Below are positions 25,989 through 32,412 of a DNA stretch of 42,057 nucleotides, one piece after another. The stretch is from SIG565 sp045656145 (GTDB lineage: Bacteria; Bacillota; Clostridia; Oscillospirales; Acutalibacteraceae). How positions within the stretch are numbered: position 1 is the stretch's first letter; each line of letters begins with the position of its first letter. The notes below the pieces were generated by a model. The model did not search any database and had not been told where the DNA came from. It was given only the letters and a program-made list of their open reading frames with translations. A program made the position numbers and the translations under genes. The stretch is from the NCBI GenBank assembly GCA_045656145.1, contig JAZOQP010000027.1, forward strand, positions 1 through 42,057, given 5' to 3'.

Positions 25989-26162
25989 AAGGCGAAGCCT
26001 TGTATATCATCAAAACGCAGTTTTGCATATCATCAACACATCGTGTTGTATATCATCAAGTCGCAGGGGTATGCACGCTGATGCGTGATGAGATACAGCC
26101 CTAAGGGCTGATGATATGCACCACACTCCGTGCGGTAATGATATACCATTGCTTTCGCAATG
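25989..26162. repeat. nested multi-hairpin rod repeat
   Basis: Three 13-base hairpins (AAGGC-GAA-GCCTT at 25989, AAAAC-GCA-GTTTT at 26012, AACAC-ATC-GTGTT at 26035) repeat every 23 bases, separated by 10-base spacers GTATATCATC, GCATATCATC and GTATATCATC. To the right, hairpins AGCCC-TAA-GGGCT (26097), a 7-bp one at 26120 and CATTGC/GCAATG (26147) are separated by GATGAGATAC (26087), GATGATATGC (26110) and AATGATATAC (26137). The spacers pair in nested order: second with second perfectly, the others 9 of 10. There is no ORF. The function is unknown; it lies between the V-ATPase promoter and the mobile-element genes. Confidence 0.85.
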
Positions 26163-26166
26163 GATA

Positions 26167-26212
26167 AAAAAAAGAACGACCTTTTGGTATACCAAAAGTT
26201 CGTTCTTTTTTT
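26167..26212. terminator. large perfect-palindrome terminator-like hairpin
   Basis: A 46-base inverted repeat centred on GGTATACC with arms AAAGAACGA-C-CTTTT and AAAAG-T-TCGTTCTTT (one mismatch) and A/T tails on both sides. It would stop transcription from either direction. No gene ends right here, so it seems to belong to the repeat block, perhaps as an insulator. Confidence 0.75.
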
Positions 26213-26214
26213 GG

Positions 26215-26329
26215 TGCCGGTGGCGGGACTCGCTACGGCGCAACGCGCCTACACGCCCACGTCAGCGAAAACAGTCCACCGGACTGTTTTCTTCCGCTCC
26301 GCTCCTTCCTGTTCGAGTCTCGTTCGGCA
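26215..26329. repeat. 115-bp inverted-repeat element with tRNA-arm-like ends
   Basis: The left end TGCCGGTGGCGGGACTCG and the right end CGAGTCTCGTTCGGCA are complementary with a few G:T pairs and a bulge. The middle contains GGCGCAACGCGCC and the perfect hairpin GAAAACAGTCC / GGACTGTTTTC (26267-26291). It is markedly GC-rich. Read outward, both ends resemble the T-arm plus acceptor of a tRNA (TTCGAGTC then CGGCA), yet no full tRNA can be built. Similar GC-rich palindromes are common between genes in gut Firmicutes. Confidence 0.65.
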
Positions 26330-26343
26330 TAACAAAATTTAAA

Positions 26344-26371
26344 ACCCCGCAAAAGCGGGGCTTTAATTTTG
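26344..26371. terminator. Rho-independent terminator
   Basis: ACCCCGC-AAAA-GCGGGG stem followed by CTTTAATTTT on the plus strand and GTTTTAAATTTT on the minus strand. It closes the repeat block on the side of the mobile-element genes. Confidence 0.8.
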
Positions 26372-26486
26372 GTACGGTTGTTCCTAAAGGATTCGAATAA
26401 ATTCAACTTAAATGACCGACTTTCACACATATATATCTACCGTATCAAATCGGCACATTGGTGTTTTCAAAAACAATATATTAAAA

Positions 26487-26514
26487 TGTATATACAAGTT
26501 GATTTGTATATACA
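26487..26514. promoter_or_regulatory. paired palindromes, candidate operator
   Basis: The 10-base palindrome TGTATATACA occurs twice (26487-26496 and 26505-26514); the 11-base arms TGTATATACAA and TTGTATATACA also form one larger inverted repeat with a 6-base centre. It lies directly upstream of the ribosome-binding site of the DUF6809-like gene, where a regulator or an RNA hairpin could control expression. No regulator gene is found next to it in the window. Confidence 0.45.
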
Positions 26515-26534
26515 AAAAGAAGGAGAAAATACTG

Positions 26535-26837
26535 ATGTTAAAATTTATAGAAGAGTTTTATTATGGCAATTTAGATCCACAAGCCCGTAGTACCAAGGAA
26601 AACAAAACAGTAGAGAAACAAATGGAAGTTTTGATGCTGAACGAGGACTTTTTAACTGAAAACCTTTTTGGTGAAAGTAAAAAGAAATTCGTAGAGTTTT
26701 GCAATGCCTGGAGCGTAGTGAATGGAGAATCAAATCTTGATAGTTTTATCATGGGATTCCGTCTTGGGGCACAGTTCACATACGATACGTTTGTAAACGA
26801 TGAAGCACCGTTCAACGACTTGCTAAAGGAGGTTTAA
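26535..26837 (+). CDS. DUF6809-like small protein of mobile elements
   Basis: This 100-aa acidic protein begins LKFIEEFYYGNLDPQARST and ends with SFIMGFRLGAQFTYDTF, a pattern I recognise from small DUF6809-type proteins that accompany mobile elements in Firmicutes; the biochemical role is unknown. The start at 26535 is supported by AAGGAG 9 bases upstream. It is 2 bases from the TnpV-like gene and shares its transcript. The opposite orientation to the flanking core genes supports acquisition. Confidence 0.7.
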   Translation: MLKFIEEFYYGNLDPQARSTKENKTVEKQMEVLMLNEDFLTENLFGESKKKFVEFCNAWSVVNGESNLDSFIMGFRLGAQFTYDTFVNDEAPFNDLLKEV

Positions 26838-26839
26838 TT

Positions 26840-27217
26840 ATGGAAAAGTATATCTATGATGAAAGCAATGGCTTATGGTATGAGCTTCAAGGCGATTATT
26901 ATATCCCTTGCCTTAAACTTCCCGACGAAGAACACGTCGAAATCGGAATATGGGGTCAACGACATTTAGAGTATATCAAACATCACCGCAAAGGATTTTA
27001 TACATCATTGGTTTTAGGTTGTAAACTGAACCGCTATCTTGCATATATCAACAAGCAGGCTGAGGAAATGTTTAATACACTTGTATCGCAACATAAAACT
27101 GCAGAAGGTATTACCGAGCAACTCAAAGCAAAGAACCAAATGGAATGGGTTGGTCGGTTGAACAACATCCAAAACCGCGTAACGAAAATTGTAAATAATG
27201 ATTTAATTTACATATAA
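26840..27217 (+). CDS. TnpV-family transposon-encoded protein
   Basis: This 125-aa protein has the TnpV pattern: LPDEEHVEIGIWGQRHLEYIKHHRKGFY in the first half (here YIPCLKLPDE precedes it) and AEGITEQLKAKNQMEWVGRLNNIQNRV at the end. TnpV proteins are encoded in clostridial transposons and integrative elements, often without an adjacent transposase; their function is not known. GGAGG lies 8 bases before the ATG. No transposase or recombinase is visible nearby, so this may be a remnant or a cargo pair. A terminator follows at 27272-27305. Confidence 0.85.
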   Translation: MEKYIYDESNGLWYELQGDYYIPCLKLPDEEHVEIGIWGQRHLEYIKHHRKGFYTSLVLGCKLNRYLAYINKQAEEMFNTLVSQHKTAEGITEQLKAKNQMEWVGRLNNIQNRVTKIVNNDLIYI

Positions 27218-27271
27218 ATTATTGTATACATATTCAATTAACCTTCAACTCGTATTCCGTTTAGATAATAG

Positions 27272-27305
27272 ACCGCCATGGATTGTTCCTTGGCGGTATT
27301 TTTTG
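27272..27305 (+). terminator. terminator after the TnpV-like gene
   Basis: ACCGCCA (27272-27278) pairs with TGGCGGT (27291-27297), followed by ATTTTTTGG. It separates the mobile-element genes from the phosphoribosyltransferase operon. Confidence 0.8.
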
Positions 27306-27317
27306 GTGATTTCTATA

Positions 27318-27346
27318 TTGAACAAAATGGAAAAATATGCTACAAT
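27318..27346 (+). promoter_or_regulatory. promoter of the PRTase/small-protein operon
   Basis: TTGAAC (27318-27323), 17 bases ending in TGC, TACAAT (27341-27346), an extended -10 promoter. It gives a leader of about 50 bases to the ATG at 27406. Confidence 0.72.
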
Positions 27347-27405
27347 ATTTGAGAAAACAATAGTAAATGTTGCTCTTTGTAAAATGCATTAGGAGGTGCC
27401 ATATT

Positions 27406-29988
27406 ATGAGTAAAGAAATTTTTAATTCATTCCCACCAGAATACAGAGAACTTATATTGCGTTATAAAAAAGATCTTGAACAAATTTTCCAAGAATATCA
27501 GGTTGTAATTTTTATGGCTAGAAAAGCAATTTGTTTTTACAAATCACTTGTTATTTCTGGATTTATTAACAAACCTCAAAATTGCGAAATTTATTCTAGC
27601 CGCATACTAACGTATAATATACATAATAAGTTTAAGGGTAAAAAAGTTGTTGTAGTTGATGATGTAATGATAAAGGGCCGGTCATTGAATAAAGCCTTAG
27701 AAATCCTACATAAAAATCATCACATAAAAGCAGATGTATACATAATGGCACGTCCAAAAATAGAAAATGATGATATATTAAAGGGTTTCAATATTGTTGG
27801 CACATTTGCAGAAATAACTAAAAAAGATACCCTTGCGTTTTCTAAACATATTGCCGATTTTATTGAGTCCAATATGTGTCCATATAATATTGACCAACCA
27901 GTATATAGTTTAAGTGGTATAAACGAAAGCGCAATTCCAAATTTAATTGAAAGCAACGAATTGATTGATATTTCTAGCGAACTTCAAAGCAAGCATGAAA
28001 TTAAAAGTTATGTTCTAAAAATCCCAAACGAGTTTTTTATTTATTCTCCTTTAAAAGATTATATCGAATTATGCAAAATCAGGTTTTTGTTTGGAAAATA
28101 TAATGATAAACCTGCATTTTTAATCATCCCTTTTGTATTGTTGGGCGAAATTGAAAAGGGTAAGTTGAATGATATTTTTTCAAAATATGATAATCAGGAT
28201 TTACATCGGTTTATATATGATAAGAATGATAGGATTACATACGAAAATCAACTGAAAATTTTACATTATATACTTGCGGCTGAGTTAATGCAAGCATTTA
28301 CTCAGCATTATCAAATTACTAATTGCGAAAGATTAGTTGGAAATGATAATTTTATTTTTTCAAAAAACATATTGGAATTAATTAACCACACGGAAAATCT
28401 CTTTAATTTCTCAAGTATAAGCAGCGAAATATGTTTTGATTATGAATTTAAGAAAAATGAATACTTAAACCTTACTTTTGATTTTCTTTATTCTGATAAA
28501 ATGTATTATACTACATTTAGTAATTCTGAAAATGAAAAAATAGATACTGAATTGCTTATTTTGTCAGAATTAAAAAAACATATAGTAGATCTTACAAACA
28601 AGCCAATTGATGAATTAGTGTTTTCAAATGTTATAGATTCATTAATTGATAAAGGCTTGATTATCCCCTCTATTGTTCATGGATGCAATAATACTATTAT
28701 TCGTGCGTATAAGTGCGGTGAAGTATATGCATTAAATAAAGAACATTTTAGATTGTTTGCATATACATTATGTCAATATATAAAGGGTATTAACCATACA
28801 AAATTACAAAGAACAGAGTTTGAAAAACTATGTGTCTTGTTTTTTAGAGAAGCAATTCAAGGGGGAATATTGAAATATGGAGAATCTAAAGGCGAAATAG
28901 ATGAATATAGCATATGTTATTCAAAGTTTGGGCCTCGTGTGTCTACATCAAAGCCGATTTATAGCGCAAATGAAACTTCTACGCTAGCGTCAAAATTACT
29001 CAATTTAAATCATATAGAAGTCCAAGACGTTATTTTAGAATCTACCGATCTACCTGATAGTGAGATTTCAAATGACATTAGAAAAGTCAACAGCTTTAGA
29101 CAGATTTCTTATTATCATGTTAATGAAATCACAAAAGATGACATAGCAAATACGGAATGGACTGATGTGGCTGATTCTTTTGCAAAAAAATACAAATTAA
29201 TATATAAAGCTATGTTTAACAGCGAGGACGGCGAAATTTTATTTGACGAAGTTCGAAACATGCATATGAGAAATTACATAGAATTTCTTGTGATGTTATC
29301 AATAGGTCTAAGTAAAAAAGAACAACTTTTATCTTTGTTAGCAGAAATTTATCTTGTTGACTCTGTAGAAATCAACGGCTCAATACATCAAATCCTATTT
29401 CAGTACAATAGGATTTTTGATGGTTTAATTAGTGGAATGTGGAAGTATATGTGTTACAAACAAGAGACACATCCATTGAAAAAAGTTCAAGAAAAACTAG
29501 ATTGCGATGAGAATACAGAGCATTTAAGTGTTTTTATTTCTGATATAATAAGTTCTAATCGTGATATTGATAAGAATGAGCATATAAATCCTATGATAGA
29601 GGAAGTTGGAAAACTTATATTCTCTATTGTTTATTCGGTTTGGTTCATGTGCAAAAAATATCATATTACATATCGTATTCGCGGAGATATATTGGATCTT
29701 CCTACGCACAAATCTCGTGAATTTTATTATAAAGATTTAAAGGATTTGCGCAAATCAATTGAGGAACAAATATCTTTTAGCAGTACAGAGCAAGATATAC
29801 TAACTTTAGCAAATTTGAAAGCAAATGCCACACAAATTATTGATCGATATAATATCGAAATATCTGATGGGAGAAGACAAAAGAAAAAGAACGCAACATC
29901 ATCAGTAGTGACTACCATAAATGGTGATGTACAAACTGTTAATGTTTTTGAAAAAGGAGCGGAACAACACAATGGGTATAACAATTAA
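27406..29988 (+). CDS. phosphoribosyltransferase-fold protein of unknown function with C-terminal motif
   Basis: This 860-aa protein is strikingly AT-rich compared with the core genes. Residues about 30-125 look like a type I phosphoribosyltransferase fold: a PRPP-loop VVVVDDVMIKGRSL (81-94) after strands VVIFMARK and EIYSSRI, then ADVYIMARP. The remaining 700 residues have no motif I can name; about 400-450 could hold a winged helix (NVIDSLIDKGLIIPSI). There is no signal peptide or clear membrane segment. The last 25 residues (TINGDVQTVNVFE, then GAEQHNGYNN) repeat the motif at the start of the next protein. The start has AGGAGGT 9 bases upstream. Phosphoribosyltransferase domains occur in predicted bacterial conflict systems, so a sensor or effector role is plausible. 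Confidence 0.75.
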   Translation: MSKEIFNSFPPEYRELILRYKKDLEQIFQEYQVVIFMARKAICFYKSLVISGFINKPQNCEIYSSRILTYNIHNKFKGKKVVVVDDVMIKGRSLNKALEILHKNHHIKADVYIMARPKIENDDILKGFNIVGTFAEITKKDTLAFSKHIADFIESNMCPYNIDQPVYSLSGINESAIPNLIESNELIDISSELQSKHEIKSYVLKIPNEFFIYSPLKDYIELCKIRFLFGKYNDKPAFLIIPFVLLGEIEKGKLNDIFSKYDNQDLHRFIYDKNDRITYENQLKILHYILAAELMQAFTQHYQITNCERLVGNDNFIFSKNILELINHTENLFNFSSISSEICFDYEFKKNEYLNLTFDFLYSDKMYYTTFSNSENEKIDTELLILSELKKHIVDLTNKPIDELVFSNVIDSLIDKGLIIPSIVHGCNNTIIRAYKCGEVYALNKEHFRLFAYTLCQYIKGINHTKLQRTEFEKLCVLFFREAIQGGILKYGESKGEIDEYSICYSKFGPRVSTSKPIYSANETSTLASKLLNLNHIEVQDVILESTDLPDSEISNDIRKVNSFRQISYYHVNEITKDDIANTEWTDVADSFAKKYKLIYKAMFNSEDGEILFDEVRNMHMRNYIEFLVMLSIGLSKKEQLLSLLAEIYLVDSVEINGSIHQILFQYNRIFDGLISGMWKYMCYKQETHPLKKVQEKLDCDENTEHLSVFISDIISSNRDIDKNEHINPMIEEVGKLIFSIVYSVWFMCKKYHITYRIRGDILDLPTHKSREFYYKDLKDLRKSIEEQISFSSTEQDILTLANLKANATQIIDRYNIEISDGRRQKKKNATSSVVTTINGDVQTVNVFEKGAEQHNGYNN

Positions 29989-30280
29989 TGGTAATGTAAA
30001 AAACGTAACTAATTTTGAAGAAAATGGTGTGCAGATTAATGTTTATGGTTCTTCTGAAAATTTTAATCTCATTTATAATGATCTAGAAAAACTGAAATCT
30101 TTTGCAAATGACGAAGAAAAAAGCGAAATTGAAAATGCACAACAATGTATAACCGATAAGGACGAAAACAAATTGATTAAATCATTAAAAAAACTGAAGC
30201 CTTTTATTGGAAGGGTTGCATCATCGGTTACCGCAAGTGTTATTGTGGCATATATGAAAGCAAAAGGCATCATAGCATAA
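29972..30280 (+). CDS. small motif-bearing protein, putative partner of the PRTase protein
   Basis: This 102-aa protein begins GITINGNVKNVTNFEENGVQ and continues INVYG, matching the last 25 residues of the upstream protein (shared T-I-N-G, V, V, F-E, G, Q, N, Y in order). Residues 31-75 are charged helices; the end (about 78-102, FIGRVASSVTASVIVAYM) is a hydrophobic or amphipathic helix that could insert in a membrane. AAGGAG lies 10 bases before the ATG at 29972, and the gene overlaps the upstream one by 17 bases, so the two are translationally linked. Function unknown; a membrane-acting effector is one idea. Confidence 0.75.
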   Translation: MGITINGNVKNVTNFEENGVQINVYGSSENFNLIYNDLEKLKSFANDEEKSEIENAQQCITDKDENKLIKSLKKLKPFIGRVASSVTASVIVAYMKAKGIIA

Positions 30281-30337
30281 TTACATTTTTGCCATAATCT
30301 GCGTCTTGCCCTGTAGACAGTAGCAGTTTTTCCACAC

Positions 30338-30381
30338 AATAAATATACCTCCACGGAAATTTCCGTGGAGGTATATTTATT
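30338..30381. terminator. 44-bp perfect palindrome terminator
   Basis: The arms ATACCTCCACGGAAA and TTTCCGTGGAGGTAT, extended by A/T tails, make a 22-bp perfect stem with essentially no loop, between convergent genes. It ends the PRTase operon and, just inside the stop, the leftward membrane-protein gene. From 30281 to 30337 nothing else is seen. Confidence 0.85.
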
Positions 30382-31111
30382 TGTATTTTGAGGTGTTTTG
30401 TGCAATTCTTTCTACGAACTTTGGAAACAATTTTTTCATTATCATTCCAAACGGAATCACAATTAAATATTTGCACAGTATTTTCATTGCTCCGAATACG
30501 GGTTTTATAAATATGAAATAAAACTTTTTCACCCAAAGGAATCGCGTTCTATCAAAAAGAAAGAGTTCAAACTTTATCATTTTAATTCTAAACTTTGCAT
30601 CCATAGCGTTACTTTTAGCAATAGGATTGCTGGATACATCATTGATAAAAAATGCTAAAGCCTCATTATTTGAAATACTATTAAAATAACTTAATCCTAC
30701 TTCTTTTCTCATTGTGACCAAAATTTCAGACATAATATGTATTACAATTTTAGGATCATAGTACTTGCACTGCTTAATCAATGGATTAGTTGTAAATTCT
30801 CTAAAAAATAAATATAGTCGATAAATTCTTTTTGAACCGTACATCAAAAGAGACGCACCAGTATCAAAAAAGAAAGTTTTAAGTTCTTCGCTTAATTCAA
30901 TTTCACCATTATCCTTTTTATGCGCAGACGAAAACATTTTTTCCATTAGTTGAATTAATTTAATGTATTGAACTTTAATGTCATCGCGTTTTTTGTATCT
31001 GATTTCTGCACTCCGGCTTATTATAAAAATCAACACGGTTACAATTACGGATAAAAGTGCTACATTATCTGCTGTAATTAATCCCTTCAACATTTCTAAT
31101 ACTTTATCCAT
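30377..31111 (-). CDS. membrane-anchored protein of unknown function
   Basis: This 244-aa protein has one clear N-terminal membrane segment (about residues 17-35, VALLSVIVTVLIFII), then a helical soluble region (EIRYKKRDDIKVQYIKLIQLMEKMF) and a hydrophobic, Phe- and Lys-rich end (about 195-232) that may be one or two more membrane helices. I do not recognise the family. AAGGGG precedes the ATG. It follows the gene at 31140 by 28 bases and is probably co-transcribed with it from 31513-31541. AT-rich like its neighbours, within the accessory region. Confidence 0.65.
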   Translation of the reverse strand: MDKVLEMLKGLITADNVALLSVIVTVLIFIISRSAEIRYKKRDDIKVQYIKLIQLMEKMFSSAHKKDNGEIELSEELKTFFFDTGASLLMYGSKRIYRLYLFFREFTTNPLIKQCKYYDPKIVIHIMSEILVTMRKEVGLSYFNSISNNEALAFFINDVSSNPIAKSNAMDAKFRIKMIKFELFLFDRTRFLWVKKFYFIFIKPVFGAMKILCKYLIVIPFGMIMKKLFPKFVERIAQNTSKYK

Positions 31112-31139
31112 CTATAATTACCCCTTAACCCAAAGTATA

Positions 31140-31505
31140 TTATGAAAAATCATCGCAAATTTTATTTAAACTTCTCCACGCTGCAAAAAGACAAAATGGG
31201 TAAATCCATATTGGAAGGTTGCAATCATTAAATAATGCAACGGCAAGTGGTTCAATAAGTTTACTGTAAATAAGACTTGTTGCAAAAATATAGAGACATG
31301 ATCTTACCGTAACTGTGATAAAAAGTTTGAGTCGTTCTTCGCGGATGTCCGTATTACTATCAATATTAGTAATTTTTCGAGTCAAACTCCAGTTTAAAAA
31401 CGCATCTGCAATGTATTCAACAAAAGGGTATGTATCGAAAACAATATAAGATACAAATTCCTTAACTTTAGACAAAACAGGACTTCCTTTCAAAATCAAA
31501 AACAT
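31140..31505 (-). CDS. small membrane protein of unknown function
   Basis: This protein of up to 121 aa has two or three hydrophobic stretches (VKEFVSYIVFDTYPF, LFITVTVRSCLYIFATSLIY, LPIWIYPFCLFAAW). Family unknown. The ATG at 31505 has only a close AAGGA and lies about where the promoter at 31513-31541 would start RNA; an alternative is the TTG at 31475 with GAAAGGAAG upstream, giving 111 aa beginning SKVKEFV. It is the first gene of a two-gene unit with 30377-31111. Confidence 0.6.
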   Translation of the reverse strand: MFLILKGSPVLSKVKEFVSYIVFDTYPFVEYIADAFLNWSLTRKITNIDSNTDIREERLKLFITVTVRSCLYIFATSLIYSKLIEPLAVALFNDCNLPIWIYPFCLFAAWRSLNKICDDFS

Positions 31506-31512
31506 TTTCCTT

Positions 31513-31541
31513 ATTATACCACATACTTATCTGTTTAACAA
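31513..31541 (-). promoter_or_regulatory. promoter of the two-gene membrane-protein unit
   Basis: On the minus strand: TTGTTA (31536-31541), 17 bases ending in TGG, TATAAT (31513-31518). The extended, consensus -10 is convincing. It lies between this unit and the end of the biosynthetic operon. Confidence 0.7.
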
Positions 31542-31570
31542 GATAGTGTAAAATTTGCTACATATTAGCG

Positions 31571-31605
31571 AAATAGCAACAGAGTTTTCCTCTCTGCTGC
31601 TATTT
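31571..31605 (-). terminator. hairpin at the end of the biosynthetic operon
   Basis: AAATAGCAGCAGAG pairs over 14 positions (one G:T) with CTCTGTTGCTATTT around a 7-base loop; the stem overlaps the stop codon of the PPTase gene. No long T-run follows on the minus strand, so termination strength is uncertain. Confidence 0.55.
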
Positions 31606-32193
31606 TATATCACGGTATATAGCTACAATATAATCTTTCTCTTTATAAAGATTTGCGTTTATAATTGGAACTTTGTTAATTTCAACAATTCCGTTACCAA
31701 GACACTTCCCATACGCTTCTTTTGCTGTCCAGAGTTCAAAAAAGCGGGTTAGGATTTCAGTGTTGGTGGTATAAGTAAAGTCTTGGTCTGTAGGTGTATG
31801 GCCTAACAGATAAAGTAATTCTTCATCTGTACAGATGCGTTTGGCTACTGTTAGGTCAATAGGGCGAATTCGTTCGACATCAATGCCAATTGGTTTATCG
31901 TCAACTGCGCAAACAACCATATCACCCGAATGGCTTATATTAAATTCAACCTCCAAGTCTTTTGCATAAGGCTTGCCGTGTTCTTTTATGCTAAAAGTGA
32001 TACTTTCGGGCGCAATATCGCACCATTCGGCTATAGCTTTACGAGCGAGCATTTCACCGGCAACGGTTCGTTTTTTATCATCCATAAAACGAAATCTATC
32101 AACACGACGCTGCTTGTCCTCGCTCATCAAAGAATGCCATTTATTATACTCGGCATCGGTTAAATCCCGAATATCGTATTTATACCATTTCAT
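31600..32193 (-). CDS. Sfp-type 4'-phosphopantetheinyl transferase
   Basis: This 197-aa enzyme attaches the phosphopantetheine arm of CoA to carrier-protein serines. It shows the family motifs KEHGKPYAKDLEVEFNISHS, VDDKPIGIDVERI (Mg2+-binding Asp/Glu) and FFELWTAKEAYGKCLG (WxxKEA). It should activate the free ACP and both PCP domains of the neighbouring NRPS. The ATG overlaps the ACP stop (ATGA), so it is the last, translationally coupled gene of the operon. Confidence 0.93.
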   Translation of the reverse strand: MKWYKYDIRDLTDAEYNKWHSLMSEDKQRRVDRFRFMDDKKRTVAGEMLARKAIAEWCDIAPESITFSIKEHGKPYAKDLEVEFNISHSGDMVVCAVDDKPIGIDVERIRPIDLTVAKRICTDEELLYLLGHTPTDQDFTYTTNTEILTRFFELWTAKEAYGKCLGNGIVEINKVPIINANLYKEKDYIVAIYRDIK

Positions 32194-32411
32194 TGCTTTT
32201 CAATAAAAGCGATAACATCGCCAACGGTTTTAAAATCCTTAATGGCTCTATCGGGGATTTCAATATCAAACTCATCCTCAACAATGCAAGCAAGATTAAC
32301 TAAATCAAGAGAATTAAGTCCCAAATCTGCAATTAAAATGGTATCTTCGGTTATGGTAATATCGTCATTGCCTGTGTGTTCGCAAATAATTTTTGTGAGT
32401 TTTTCTATCAT
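32190..32411 (-). CDS. discrete acyl carrier protein
   Basis: This 73-aa four-helix carrier has the phosphopantetheine attachment site LGLNSLDLV (Ser34) and a typical acidic helix II (EDEFDIEIPDRAIKDF). Set between an acyl-AMP ligase and a PPTase, it most likely carries the starter acyl chain handed to the first condensation domain of the NRPS. It is not in a fatty-acid synthesis context. The gap to the ligase stop is one base. Confidence 0.92.
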   Translation of the reverse strand: MIEKLTKIICEHTGNDDITITEDTILIADLGLNSLDLVNLACIVEDEFDIEIPDRAIKDFKTVGDVIAFIEKQ

Positions 32412-32412
32412 T

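Noticed and set aside
25989..26162. Regular 23-base spacing suggested a CRISPR array
   Set aside because: The repeated part is the spacer-like ATATCATC and the hairpins between differ only in stem bases; units are too short, reverse orientation half-way, and no cas genes are near.
26211..26240. tRNA-Leu 3' end or an att site of an integrated element
   Set aside because: Only about 20 bases of acceptor/T-arm likeness are present, the T-loop is broken and the sequence is better explained as one arm of a 115-bp inverted repeat.
26116..26430. Overlapping ORFs on both strands through the repeat block
   Set aside because: They read through hairpins and terminators, lack ribosome-binding sites and show no protein-like composition.
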